Assembly (NCBI RefSeq): GCF_042466685.1
Contig: NZ_CP170448.1
Span: forward strand, 558,001-622,000
Length of the DNA stretch: 64,000 nt
Direction of reading: 5' to 3'
Source: Vreelandella sp042466685
Lineage (GTDB): Bacteria; Pseudomonadota; Gammaproteobacteria; Pseudomonadales; Halomonadaceae
Part shown: piece by piece, positions 44,477 to 53,642 of the stretch
How the letters are laid out: each line of letters starts with the position of its first letter
Position numbering within the stretch: position 1 is the stretch's first letter
Made by a program: the position numbers and the translations under genes
Notes under the pieces: model-generated
What the model was told of the DNA's origin: nothing
Database searches by the model: none
Seen by the model: the letters and a program-made list of their open reading frames with translations, nothing else

Positions 44477-45679
44477 TCACCCTCGATTATTGATCGCTAT
44501 GGTATGGGCAGAGAACCCGCGCATGGCGAGTAGTCCAAGAATAGGCCCAGGCAGCAGCCACCAGATCACCGCCAATGACTGGCTCGACCACAGCGCGGTG
44601 ACCAGGGCGATGGAGGGGATGGTCAAGCCAAAGCCTATCGCGTTCATCATCGCCAGCGCCGCCCCTAGCCGCTCGGGCGGGGCGGTGGCGCTGGCCAGCG
44701 CAGAGAACTGCGCGGAATCGGCAATCACGCTAATGCCCCATACGCCGAGAAGTGCCAGCAGTAGCCAGGACGATAAACTGCCCAACAGGGGGTAAACCAG
44801 ACATAGCGCACCAGAGGTTGCCAAGGCGGCACACGCGACTCGATCACTGCCAATATGACGACTCCATTTGCCTGCTAGCACGCAGCCGGGCAGCCCCAGC
44901 GCGATGACCGTAAAGCTTAGCCACGGCTGGGCGCCGTTGCTGGCACCCAACCGTTCCAGCTCACGGGCAACCAGAAACGGCACCAGCGCCCACAGCGCGT
45001 ACAGCTCCCAGCAGTGGCCAAAATAGCCCAGCGCGGCGGCGCGAAAGCGCGGCTGCTTGAACGCGACTAACCCTGCCCAGGGGCGGCCGCTTTTGGCAGT
45101 GGCAGGCAAGTGCGGGCCAACGCCTAGCTTGAAAATCATTAGCGCCGCAACCAGCGCCAGCAGTGAAGCCAGCAGCAGTGGCCACTGCCAGGGTAAATGT
45201 AGCGTTAAACCGCGCAGCAGGTGCGGTGAGGCAATGCCCAGGGTCAGCATGCCCACCAGCCAACCCAGCGCGGCGCCTGCGTGGCTGGGCGTCCAGCTCA
45301 CCACCAGCTTCATGCCCAGCGGATAGATACCCGCCAGGCAGAGCCCTGTGGCAAAGCGCGCCACAGCGGCGAGCGTCACGCTCTCGGCCAAGCCAATAAA
45401 AGCGGCATTGATCAGCGCACCGAGAACAGCCGATACCGCAAACAGGTGGCTGGCGCGCACGCGGTCGGCCAAACCCGTGGTGGCAATGGCTAGCGTTCCG
45501 CTAATAAACCCGGCCTGAACGGCGATGGTGAGCAGGCCCAAATCGCTTTCGCTAAGTCCCACGGCCTCCTGCAGCGCCAAGCCAACGCCATTAACGCTAA
45601 ACCATAGCGAAGTGCCAAACAGTTGGGCGATGACAATAACGGCCAGAGGGGTGCGGGCTAAAAAAGCGTGGGACAGCAT
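44477..45679 (-). CDS. MFS transporter
   Basis: A 400-aa major facilitator protein with about twelve membrane helices. The loop after helix 2 carries the family motif region (GLADRVRASHLFAVSAVL). No close match to a characterised substrate class can be made by eye; the size and 12-helix form fit DHA1-type or cyanate-type permeases. It ends 95 nt upstream of the valS start on the same strand. Confidence 0.85.
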   Translation of the reverse strand: MLSHAFLARTPLAVIVIAQLFGTSLWFSVNGVGLALQEAVGLSESDLGLLTIAVQAGFISGTLAIATTGLADRVRASHLFAVSAVLGALINAAFIGLAESVTLAAVARFATGLCLAGIYPLGMKLVVSWTPSHAGAALGWLVGMLTLGIASPHLLRGLTLHLPWQWPLLLASLLALVAALMIFKLGVGPHLPATAKSGRPWAGLVAFKQPRFRAAALGYFGHCWELYALWALVPFLVARELERLGASNGAQPWLSFTVIALGLPGCVLAGKWSRHIGSDRVACAALATSGALCLVYPLLGSLSSWLLLALLGVWGISVIADSAQFSALASATAPPERLGAALAMMNAIGFGLTIPSIALVTALWSSQSLAVIWWLLPGPILGLLAMRGFSAHTIAINNRG

Positions 45680-45779
45680 TGGCGCTCTCGTCCTTTGAGT
45701 TATTTTTTGTTAAAAGGCGATTGTTCCACCGCCTATTGGATCACTTCAGCGTTTGGCTAGGTTTCGGCAAAGGTGCTGA

Positions 45780-47243
45780 TCAAGTCTTTGTTTTATTATT
45801 TTTTACCCACTGCTTACCGGCAGTCGTTAAGCGGTATTTCTGCAAGCGGCTATTGGGCTTATCCGGAATCGTCTGCTCAATCAAGCCTGCGTTCAGGGCC
45901 GGTCGCAAGTACGCGTTTCGGAAGTGAGGCAGATGTTTGAGACCCAAAATATCCTGTAGCTCTGCCCTTGTCATTTCGCCCTCCAAGGATTCAAGCAGGC
46001 GAGCTACTTCCGGGCTGACTTGGTCGGTGACTTGGTCGGTGACTTGGTCGGTGACTTGGTCGGTGACTGGTGGGGTAGCGCCCAGCCATTCTGCCTCCGG
46101 CCTCCAGACGATGACGCTGAATTGATTGCCCGAGGGATCATCCACCAAATCGGTTCGAGGCCATGCCTCAAGCGCTCGTGGAATACCACTGCCCATACCG
46201 CGATAGGGTAAGATATGGCTGGCATGTTCGGTGAGCGTAGGATTACGGCGGATGGTCTTACCCCGGCTAATATCCTCAGGGCTCAGGCTGTCCGGTAGGT
46301 GCCCAGGACTGACGATCTCCACGCGGTCGGCAAAGACCATCAAGCGGACGGAGGCGCTGGTGAAATAGTCCCAGTGGATCAGGGCATTGACCAGCAACTC
46401 TTCTAGCGCTGTTTCGGGAATTTCCAGCTCGCCCAGGGTGTTGAAACTCCGACCATGCTGTACATGGTGCAGGTTGCGTTTGATAAACGCGAAAGCGCCC
46501 CGAAACTGCTCCAGTAGCGAGCCCTTGATATCTTCGCTATCCAGGTAGCGAGTATCGTGCAGCGCTGTGCCGGGGAAGGCCACCGCCTTCACCTCAAAGG
46601 CGGGGCGCCAGCGCTGGGGGTTGCGACCAAACAGCATCATCCCCGTCAGATTCAGCTCCTGGCCATCGCCCAGGCCTAAGTTCTGCAGCAACTGCTCCCG
46701 TGTCAGACCGGTGAACTCGCTGCTCCCGCCGTAGCGGCGATTGAAGTAGCCAGTAAACGCCTTGTCATCGATATCCTGCACCGAGGTACCCGCTACTGGT
46801 ACTACATCAGCGTAAACCAGCCCGGAGCGCTGGAACATGCGCTGCAGTTCTTCGCGGGAGGTCACATGCCGTTTGTCTGACCCCTGCTTGACCCAGATGC
46901 GACCTTGATTATCGAGATACGGTTTGGCCAACCCATCGGGCACTTCTATCACGACTACAATGCCCTGATTTGTCGGCACATTCTCGGTCAGTGGATGCAC
47001 AGGTGGTCGCACATGCTGGGAAGCGGCGTTGCCAAGCAACTGGTTCAATCGCCGAACCGCCGCGCCATCCAGTCCTGCAATCGAGCCGTCATCATTGACG
47101 CCCAGAAACAACCAGCCACCGCCACTGTTGGCAAACGCGGCCAGCTCAGCGGCAAGGCTGTCCGCGTTGGTTGCGTCGCGTTTGAACTGGTGGCGGCTGT
47201 CTTCGCCGCATGCAACCATCTCAAGAAGTTCACTTGTCGTCAT
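45780..47243 (-). CDS. AlbA_2 (Schlafen-like) putative ATP-binding/DNA-binding protein
   Basis: A 487-aa protein of the RecG-related AlbA_2 group. The N-terminal AlbA_2 domain (about residues 12-130) has HQFKRDA, ELAAFANSGGGWLFLGV and IWVKQGSDKRHVTS. A middle domain and an HATPase_c_4-like region (about 270-390) with LEELLVNALIHWDY and GRGIP-like GMGSGIPRALE follow. Before the C-terminal winged helix is a stretch of four VTDQ repeats. Such proteins act as regulators or in defence, but the function here is unknown. Confidence 0.8.
   Translation of the reverse strand: MTTSELLEMVACGEDSRHQFKRDATNADSLAAELAAFANSGGGWLFLGVNDDGSIAGLDGAAVRRLNQLLGNAASQHVRPPVHPLTENVPTNQGIVVVIEVPDGLAKPYLDNQGRIWVKQGSDKRHVTSREELQRMFQRSGLVYADVVPVAGTSVQDIDDKAFTGYFNRRYGGSSEFTGLTREQLLQNLGLGDGQELNLTGMMLFGRNPQRWRPAFEVKAVAFPGTALHDTRYLDSEDIKGSLLEQFRGAFAFIKRNLHHVQHGRSFNTLGELEIPETALEELLVNALIHWDYFTSASVRLMVFADRVEIVSPGHLPDSLSPEDISRGKTIRRNPTLTEHASHILPYRGMGSGIPRALEAWPRTDLVDDPSGNQFSVIVWRPEAEWLGATPPVTDQVTDQVTDQVTDQVSPEVARLLESLEGEMTRAELQDILGLKHLPHFRNAYLRPALNAGLIEQTIPDKPNSRLQKYRLTTAGKQWVKNNKTKT
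46018..46068 (-). repeat. Four in-frame 12-bp repeats encoding (VTDQ)n
   Basis: ACTTGGTCGGTG is repeated exactly four times (46018-46065) with a partial fifth (ACT). The repeats are identical at DNA level and in frame, so copy-number change by slippage would alter linker length without frameshift. Confidence 0.9.
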
Positions 47244-47322
47244 GGCTTACTTCGCTTCAGCTCGCGAGAGAGGTGTACATTTAAGCGTCCGGCTAAGCCC
47301 CTCCGCATTGGATGCATTGCGC

Positions 47323-47754
47323 TTACCCCAATTTATGCGGCACAACCTCATGGCCCATTTCTTTATAGCGCTGCCAGCAGGCGCGTTTGGCGACCAGCAT
47401 TTGTTGGTGCTGGTTAATGATCTCGGCAATTCGCGCGTAGTTTTCTACGCCGTCGGGAATATCGGGGTGCAGGTTGAGTAGGGCGGTCTCTTCCGTGGGC
47501 ACCGGTAACTGCTGCCAGCCTAGTGTGATGGGTACGCTGGCGGCCATTTCGCTATCTTCCAGGGCGTGGGGTAAATAGGCGTCCGGGCGGAAATTCCATA
47601 GCGCGTCGTCAGCTTGCTCGGCCAGGACTCTGTCTTCGCAGTGCAGATGCAGGCGGTAGCCTTTACGCCAGATGGTCTCGGCCAGTTTGCAGGCAAACTG
47701 CAAGCGCGCTTCCAGGGTGGTATCGGGCAGAATGTAGAAATCAATGCGCGCCAT
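47323..47754 (-). CDS. holC: DNA polymerase III subunit chi
   Basis: Chi subunit, which links the clamp loader to single-stranded-DNA-binding protein. 143 aa, starting MARIDFYILPD; the FACKLAETIWRKGYRLHLHC segment is typical. I chose the ATG at 47754 with GGAA 6 nt upstream; the longer frame to 47802 extends into the ilvE terminator hairpin. It normally lies between pepA and valS; here ilvE separates it from pepA. Confidence 0.9.
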   Translation of the reverse strand: MARIDFYILPDTTLEARLQFACKLAETIWRKGYRLHLHCEDRVLAEQADDALWNFRPDAYLPHALEDSEMAASVPITLGWQQLPVPTEETALLNLHPDIPDGVENYARIAEIINQHQQMLVAKRACWQRYKEMGHEVVPHKLG

Positions 47755-47797
47755 AACGGTTCCAGGTAAAACGATTGCAGATACGTCGATTACAAAC

Positions 47798-47825
47798 AGC
47801 ACCGCCGCATGAGTGCGGCGGTGCT
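47798..47825 (-). terminator. Terminator after ilvE
   Basis: A perfect 12-bp stem (AGCACCGCCGCA with TGCGGCGGTGCT) and a 4-nt loop lie 29 nt beyond the ilvE stop and upstream of holC. On the minus strand it is followed by GTTTGTAA, a short T-rich tract. Confidence 0.7.
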
Positions 47826-47854
47826 GAAAAGATAAGCGTTGGTTTTAAAACCGC

Positions 47855-48952
47855 TTAAACCAGCTGGGTGAGCCAGCCGTACTTATCTTCGCTGCGGCCG
47901 TACTGCAGGTCGAGCAGCTTGGTACGAATGCGCATGGCGATCTCATTGTTGCCACTGGCGGCTAGCTTGATACGCTCATTTTCGGAAACCAGTTCGCCCA
48001 CCGGGGTGATCACTGCGGCGGTACCGCAGGCAAACACCTCGGTGATCTCGCCGGAGGCCGCACCTTCACGCCACTCGTCAATGCTGATCGGGCGCTCTTC
48101 AGGCGTTAGGCCTTCATCTTTGGCCAGGGTGAGTACCGAGTTGCGGGTCACACCTTCCAGAATAGTGTCGGTCAGGCGCGGGGTGACCAAGCGGCCATCT
48201 TTGAAGACGAAGAACAGGTTCATGCCGCCCAGCTCTTCCACCCACTTGTTTTCAGCGGCATCCAGGAACGCGACCTGACCACACTGGTGGGCTTCGGCCT
48301 CTTTCTGCGCGGCCAATGAAGCGGCGTAGTTGCCGCCACACTTGGCAAAGCCGGTGCCGCCGGGGGCCGCACGCTTGTAGTTAGACGAGAGCCAGATCGA
48401 TACCGGGGCAATGCCGCCTTTAAAGTACGCCGCCGCGGGGGAAGCGATCACGTAGTAGTCGACTTCGTGGGCGGGGCGAACGCCCAAGAAGGCTTCTGAA
48501 GCGATCATAAACGGGCGCAGATAGAGGCTGCACTCATCAGAAGCGCTGGTGGGTGTCGGCACCCAGGCTTGGTCTTGTGCTAGCAGCGCTTTTAGCGAGC
48601 CGATAAAGTCTTCGTCGGATAGCTCAGGCAGTGCCAAACGACGGGCACTGCGGCGGAAGCGCTCGGCGTTTTTCTCCGGGCGGAACGTCCAGATTGAACC
48701 GTCGGCGTGACGATAAGCTTTGATGCCCTCAAAAATCTCCTGGCCGTAATGCAGCACAGAAGCAGCCGGGTCGAGGGTTAGCGGGCCGTAGGGACGCACC
48801 TGATGGCCGTGCCAGTCGGCGTCTACGGTCCAGCGCACATGGGCCATGTGATCGGTAAAGTGTTTGCCAAAGCCGGGGTTTTTGAGAATGCTGTCACGGA
48901 TCTCATCGGCTATCGGCTGGTTGGATGGCAAAATCTCAAAGTTAGTGGGCAC
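47855..48952 (-). CDS. ilvE: Branched-chain amino acid aminotransferase
   Basis: PLP enzyme for the last step of Leu, Ile and Val synthesis (and first step of their breakdown). The 365-aa length and LHYGQEIFEGIKAYRH place it in the longer type II (eukaryote-like BCAT) group. The GGTGFAKCGGNYAASL segment includes the PLP Lys. The start codon is GTG 48952, preceded by GAGAGA at about 7 nt. It separates pepA from holC. Confidence 0.93.
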   Translation of the reverse strand: MPTNFEILPSNQPIADEIRDSILKNPGFGKHFTDHMAHVRWTVDADWHGHQVRPYGPLTLDPAASVLHYGQEIFEGIKAYRHADGSIWTFRPEKNAERFRRSARRLALPELSDEDFIGSLKALLAQDQAWVPTPTSASDECSLYLRPFMIASEAFLGVRPAHEVDYYVIASPAAAYFKGGIAPVSIWLSSNYKRAAPGGTGFAKCGGNYAASLAAQKEAEAHQCGQVAFLDAAENKWVEELGGMNLFFVFKDGRLVTPRLTDTILEGVTRNSVLTLAKDEGLTPEERPISIDEWREGAASGEITEVFACGTAAVITPVGELVSENERIKLAASGNNEIAMRIRTKLLDLQYGRSEDKYGWLTQLV

Positions 48953-49027
48953 GGCATGTTCTCTCTACTTGATCCAAGCCCTGAAGGGCAAATATAGGCG
49001 TCGTAATGTAAGCGTTAAAGTGGGCGT

Positions 49028-49100
49028 AGCGTGTGCCTTGAGATAAGGCACACGCTAATGTGTTTAGGTGTAACGGTTGCGTCAAATAAAGGCAACCGTT
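49028..49100 (-). terminator. Two hairpins after pepA
   Basis: Stem A (49028-49056) is 12 perfect bp (AGCGTGTGCCTT with AAGGCACACGCT). Stem B (49072-49100) is 9 bp (AACGGTTGC with GCAACCGTT). Both lie between the pepA stop and ilvE. Neither has a clear T-run on the minus strand, so the exact termination point is uncertain. Confidence 0.5.
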
Positions 49101-49118
49101 GATTGCCTGATTGTGTTG

Positions 49119-50639
49119 TTAGACGTCGCTATTTTCTACTTGGGCGTCTGCTTCACGGTCAAGCAGATACTGGGTTAACAGCCCAACGGGGCGTCCGGTA
49201 GCGCCTTTTTGCTTGCCGGAGTGCCAGGCGGTGCCGGCGATATCCAGGTGCGCCCAGGGGAAGTGGTCGGCAAAGCGGGATAAGAAACAGGCGGCGGTGA
49301 TAGTACCTGCCGGGCGGCCGCCAATATTGGCCAGATCGGCAAAGTTGGATTCCAACTGCTCCTGGTACTCATCCCATAGCGGCAGGTGCCAAGCGCGATC
49401 CCAAGCCCCTTCACCTGCGTCTAATAGATCAAGCGCTAGGTCATCGTCGTTAGAGAGCAGGCCGGTGGCGTGGTGGCCCAGGCCGACAATGACTGCGCCG
49501 GTGAGGGTGGCAATATCGACGACGCTGGCTGGGGTAAAGCGCTCGGCGTAGGTCAACGCATCACACAGCACCAGGCGGCCCTCTGCGTCGGTATTCAGCA
49601 CTTCGACGGTGAGGCCTTTCAGGGTTTTGATGATATCGCCGGGCTTGGTGGCGTGGCCGTCGGGCATGTTTTCCGCCGCGGCGACGATAAATACCAGGTT
49701 GAGTTTGGGTTTGATCGCCAGTAAGGCTTTAACGGTGCCGAAGACGCTGGCCGCGCCGCACATGTCGAACTTCATTTCGTCCATGCCTTCGCCGGGCTTG
49801 AGCGAAATACCGCCGGTATCGAAGGTAATGCCTTTGCCGACCAGCACATGGGGCGCTTCGTCGGCGTTTTCGGCGCCCTGGTACTTCATTACGATCAGGC
49901 GTGTCGGCTCGTTGCTGCCGCGGCCTACGGATAGTAGCGAGCCTGCGCCCAGGGCTTCCAGTGCTTCTTCATCAAGAATATCAACCTCTAACGCGCCTGC
50001 TGAGTCGCGCCCCAACTGCTGCGCCTGCTCGGCTAAGTAGCGGGGGGTGCAGATATTGGCGGGCAGGTTACCCAGGGTGCGGGTGTAGTTAACTCCCTGA
50101 CCAATGGCGTTGCCCACTAATGCGCCTTGCTTGACCTGCGGAACCGCGTCAGCATCGCTGATAATTAATGTCAGCTTGGTAAGGCTGGGCGCTGGCGCAG
50201 GTGACGATTTGAACTGATCGAAGCGATAAATAGCTCGCTCAACGGCTTCCATCACCTTGCGCGCTTTCCAGGCCGCGTCGCGATCGGCCAATGGGATATC
50301 ACCAAACACCACGCTGGCTTCGTCGATCGGCAGTTTCACCAACGCGGTCATGGCCGCATCCAGCGCCTTGATGAAGGCCGCTTCCTGACATTTTTCGCGC
50401 TCACCCAAGCCCACCAGTAAGATACGTTCGGCGCCCAGGCCCGGTGCAAAGGGTACCATTTGCACGTTGCCCAGCGCGGCGTCAAAGTCGCCGCGTTCCA
50501 GCAACTGACCGATTAGGCGTTCACTGGCGTCGTCCAGTTTGGCGACAGTGGGCAGTAGGTCGCCCCCTTTAAAAACCGGCACCAGCAGACAAGGTGTTTC
50601 AGCTTTGGCTGGGTTTGCGGTCTGAACGGAAAATTCCAT
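49119..50639 (-). CDS. pepA: Leucyl aminopeptidase (PepA)
   Basis: Hexameric di-metal M17 aminopeptidase that removes N-terminal residues from peptides; in E. coli it also acts in plasmid recombination and transcription control. 506 aa. The catalytic domain has GKGITFDTGGISLKPG with the metal-binding Lys/Asp, MKFDMCGAASV, and the signature NTDAEGRL. GGAG lies 5 nt from ATG. It is divergent from lptF, as in E. coli and Pseudomonas. Confidence 0.96.
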   Translation of the reverse strand: MEFSVQTANPAKAETPCLLVPVFKGGDLLPTVAKLDDASERLIGQLLERGDFDAALGNVQMVPFAPGLGAERILLVGLGEREKCQEAAFIKALDAAMTALVKLPIDEASVVFGDIPLADRDAAWKARKVMEAVERAIYRFDQFKSSPAPAPSLTKLTLIISDADAVPQVKQGALVGNAIGQGVNYTRTLGNLPANICTPRYLAEQAQQLGRDSAGALEVDILDEEALEALGAGSLLSVGRGSNEPTRLIVMKYQGAENADEAPHVLVGKGITFDTGGISLKPGEGMDEMKFDMCGAASVFGTVKALLAIKPKLNLVFIVAAAENMPDGHATKPGDIIKTLKGLTVEVLNTDAEGRLVLCDALTYAERFTPASVVDIATLTGAVIVGLGHHATGLLSNDDDLALDLLDAGEGAWDRAWHLPLWDEYQEQLESNFADLANIGGRPAGTITAACFLSRFADHFPWAHLDIAGTAWHSGKQKGATGRPVGLLTQYLLDREADAQVENSDV

Positions 50640-50785
50640 GACGGCTCCAACAAGACAAGCATCGAGGGATTCGGGATAATGCCCCGTTGCTTTTGATTTT
50701 GAAAAGGGACTGTGAACAGTTTGATTAGTGTACCCAAGCCATCCGCTTATTGCATGGCATCCTGCACGTCTAGCCGGAGAGCGCG

Positions 50786-51865
50786 TTGATTTTATTTCGG
50801 TATCTAACTCGCGAAGTGTTACTCACCATGTCAGCGGTTGCTGGCATTCTGCTGCTGGTGATCATGGGGAGCCGCTTTATCCGCTATTTTTCGGACGCAG
50901 CGGAAGGCGATATCCCTGTCACCATGTTGGGCAGCCTGATGATGTTTCACCTGCCTGGCTTTATGGAACTGATCCTACCGCTGTCGTTTTTTCTGGGCAT
51001 CCTGCTCGCTTACGGGCAGCTCTATATGAACAGTGAGATCACCGTAATGGTTGCTTGCGGGATGAGCCCCACCCGGCTGCTGAAAGTGACCCTGCTGCCC
51101 GCCAGCGTGGTGGCCGTGCTGGTAGGCATCTGCAGCCTGTGGTTGACGCCTTTGGGGGCGCTGCAAACCGAAACTGCGCTGGAAGAGCAGCGCAGTCGTC
51201 TGGATGTTTCGGTACTGGCCCCAGGGCGCTTTCAAGAGTTCGGCGGTGGCCGTACCGCCTATATAGGCAGCTTCTCCAGCGATGGCAGGGAAATGCAGGA
51301 CGTGCTGGTACACGAACAGAACCAGCCCGGCGACGAAGGTACCCACGACTATGTGACCCGCGCGGCATCGGGTTATCAAGAAACCCGGCTCGAAACCGGC
51401 AGCCGTTTTCTGGTGCTGGATGATGGCGAACGTTATGGGGTGACGCCAGGCCAACAGAACGCCGAACGCCTTACCTTTGAGCGCTATACGTTGCGACTGG
51501 GGCTGAATCGCGATCGGCAGGAACTCGACTCCTTGGAGTATGCCACCACTCCTGCACTATGGAGCGACCCCAACCCCCGTGCCCAGGCTCAATGGCAGTG
51601 GCGTGCGGGTCTGCCATTAATGGTGTTTGTGCTGGCCTTGATGGCGCAGCCGCTCTCCCGGGTTAATCCACGCCAGGGGCGCTTTGGCAAATTGCTCCCC
51701 GCCGTCTTTTTATACGTCGCCTATCTCAGCCTGCTGCTGGCAGTGGTCGATGCCATTGGCAGCGGTACCTGGCCGACTACGTTGGGTGTGTGGCCGGTAC
51801 ACGGACTGTTCTTAGGATTGGGCCTGCTAATGCTGTGGCGCTCGCAACGTAAGGGGATGCGCTGA
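50786..51865 (+). CDS. lptF: LPS export ABC transporter permease LptF
   Basis: Inner-membrane subunit of LptB2FG, which extracts lipopolysaccharide from the inner membrane for transport to the outer surface. 359 aa with six membrane helices (three at each end) flanking a periplasmic beta-jellyroll (about residues 100-260). The start codon is TTG 50786 (MILFRYLTREVLLT) with GGAGA 6 nt upstream. Its stop shares bases with the lptG start. Confidence 0.95.
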   Translation: MILFRYLTREVLLTMSAVAGILLLVIMGSRFIRYFSDAAEGDIPVTMLGSLMMFHLPGFMELILPLSFFLGILLAYGQLYMNSEITVMVACGMSPTRLLKVTLLPASVVAVLVGICSLWLTPLGALQTETALEEQRSRLDVSVLAPGRFQEFGGGRTAYIGSFSSDGREMQDVLVHEQNQPGDEGTHDYVTRAASGYQETRLETGSRFLVLDDGERYGVTPGQQNAERLTFERYTLRLGLNRDRQELDSLEYATTPALWSDPNPRAQAQWQWRAGLPLMVFVLALMAQPLSRVNPRQGRFGKLLPAVFLYVAYLSLLLAVVDAIGSGTWPTTLGVWPVHGLFLGLGLLMLWRSQRKGMR

Positions 51866-52929
51866 TGGTGCTTGATCGTCTTGATCGTTACATTGCCCGC
51901 AACGTACTGGCGGCCATTGTCGTCGTTCAGTGTGTGCTGCTGGGGCTGGATATTACCATCGCCTATATCGATGATTTAGGCGATGTTCAGGCGGGCTATA
52001 CCGCCTTTGATGCGCTCCTTTATCTGCTAATGCGCACGCCTTGGCGTTTCTATCAGTACGCACCGGTGGCGGTGTTGATCGGTGCACTCATTGGCTTGGG
52101 CAGCATGGCCTCTAGCAATGAGCTCACCGTTATGCGCGGCGCTGGCCGCTCCCTGGCACGCATAGTGTGGGGCGTGATGAAGCCAGTGCTGGTGGTCGTT
52201 GTTGTGGTACTGCTGGTCGCTGAGTATGTCAGCCCGCGCACCGAGCAGTATGCCGAGGCGTGGCGATTGGAAAAGCTTCAGGGCGAAGGCGCTATGCTGA
52301 CCAGTCGCAGCGGCTGGCAGATCGAGGGTGACAGCGTCTACCGTTTCGGGGCGATTCGTGCCGATGATGTGGTGCTCGATTTAACCCGCTATCGCTTTGA
52401 TGACCGCCAGCTTGTCGAAGCCACCTACGCCCAGCGAGCACGTTGGGAAGGCGATGCCTGGCGGCTGGAGAATGTGGCGACCACACGTATTTATGCCGAC
52501 CACACCGAGTCCGAACAGACGGCAAGCATGGGCTGGGAAACGTCCTTTACCCCCACCCAGTTAGAGCGGCTGCTGCGCGATATCGAGAGTCAGGCACCCA
52601 GCGAACTGTGGGCCTATGCCCAGTTCCTTGAAGCGCAAAACCTGCAGAATGACCAGGCGCTGCTCTATTTTTGGCAGAAGATGCTGATGCCGCTCACTAT
52701 GGGTTCACTGGTATTGATTGCCGCTTCTTTCGTGTTTGGCCCGCTGCGCACGGTGGCAGCAGGCACCCGGGTGTTTTATGGCGTTGTCACCGGGCTGAGC
52801 TTTAAGTACGTTCAAGATCTGCTAGCACCCGCCTCGACGATTTTTGGCTTCTCGCCCGTCTGGGCGGTGCTGGTGCCGACACTGGCGTGCGCGGGGGTCG
52901 GGATCTACTTTCTACGTCGCAACGGTTAA
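51865..52929 (+). CDS. lptG: LPS export ABC transporter permease LptG
   Basis: Partner of LptF. 354 aa with the same layout: three helices, a periplasmic jellyroll and three helices. MVLDRLDRYIARNVLAAIVVV is a typical start. The ATG overlaps the lptF stop by one base (TGATG). The pair acts on the lipid A made by the lpx cassette at the other end of the window. Confidence 0.95.
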   Translation: MVLDRLDRYIARNVLAAIVVVQCVLLGLDITIAYIDDLGDVQAGYTAFDALLYLLMRTPWRFYQYAPVAVLIGALIGLGSMASSNELTVMRGAGRSLARIVWGVMKPVLVVVVVVLLVAEYVSPRTEQYAEAWRLEKLQGEGAMLTSRSGWQIEGDSVYRFGAIRADDVVLDLTRYRFDDRQLVEATYAQRARWEGDAWRLENVATTRIYADHTESEQTASMGWETSFTPTQLERLLRDIESQAPSELWAYAQFLEAQNLQNDQALLYFWQKMLMPLTMGSLVLIAASFVFGPLRTVAAGTRVFYGVVTGLSFKYVQDLLAPASTIFGFSPVWAVLVPTLACAGVGIYFLRRNG

Positions 52930-52997
52930 TGCCGCATCGGCAGCGCTGCTACTTATCGCTTAAAAACCGCTAAAAACCAGCCAGGAGCTGAGCAAGA

Positions 52998-53474
52998 ATG
53001 AGGGAAACACGACGCTTTACTCAGTTGGACAGCGTATGGCCAGCGGGCCTAGGTCGCCGTTTAGGCGCCATGCTGTACGATGGCTTTTTGGTCACCGCGA
53101 TTTGGATCGCGGTGACGGTCGTTCATATGCTGTTTTTCCGCTATGTGCTGGGTCAGCAGCCCGAAGAGATTGGCACCACGGCCAGTGATATTTGGAGCCT
53201 GCGCCTTATGCTGGTGTTTTTTGTCACGCTGTTTTTTGTTTTTTCCTGGTCGCGCGGGGGGATGACCTTGGGTATGCAGGCGTGGCGGCTGAGGGTGCAA
53301 ACGGCAGAAGGCCGTTCGCTGAATCTGAAGCAGTGTCTAATCCGCTGCGCGGTGGCGTGGCTCTCACTACTGGCATTTGGTTTGGGCTACTTATGGGTGC
53401 TGTTTGATCAACAGCGGCGTAGCTGGCCGGATATTGCTTCCAACACGCAAACGGTGGTTTTGCCGAAAAAATAA
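52998..53474 (+). CDS. RDD family membrane protein
   Basis: A 158-aa inner-membrane protein with about four hydrophobic helices and the RDD pattern of conserved Arg and Asp (GLGRRLGAMLYDGFLV near the start; GMQAWRLRVQ in the middle). Some RDD proteins affect Na+/H+ or cold tolerance, but most are uncharacterised. It follows lptG by 68 nt on the same strand and may be cotranscribed. Confidence 0.82.
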   Translation: MRETRRFTQLDSVWPAGLGRRLGAMLYDGFLVTAIWIAVTVVHMLFFRYVLGQQPEEIGTTASDIWSLRLMLVFFVTLFFVFSWSRGGMTLGMQAWRLRVQTAEGRSLNLKQCLIRCAVAWLSLLAFGLGYLWVLFDQQRRSWPDIASNTQTVVLPKK

Positions 53475-53584
53475 TTGCATCGGGCATCGGCCATTTTTTT
53501 GGAAAAAGCGTCGCTTCGACAATATCTTATCGCGCTCCCTATATTTTCTAAGACGAATGGCTAGCAAAAAGCAGTAATTTCTAC

Positions 53585-53614
53585 TTGATAAGATGTATGC
53601 GAATCATTTACATT
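53585..53614 (+). promoter_or_regulatory. bfd promoter with Fur-like box
   Basis: TTGATA (53585-53590) and TACATT (53609-53614) form a promoter 18 nt apart. A Fur-like site at 53593-53611 (core AATCATT) matches the 19-bp consensus at 11 positions, covering the spacer and -10. Iron repression of bfd is the expected reading. Confidence 0.5.
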
Positions 53615-53642
53615 CATCTCATGATTTCCATGAGGTGTCGCC

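Noticed and set aside
46018..46068. Possible CRISPR or regulatory repeat
   Set aside because: Units are 12 bp, contiguous, in frame and inside a gene, with no spacers.
47755..47802. N-terminal extension of holC
   Set aside because: It would begin in the ilvE terminator hairpin; the family starts at MARIDFY and that ATG has its own ribosome site.
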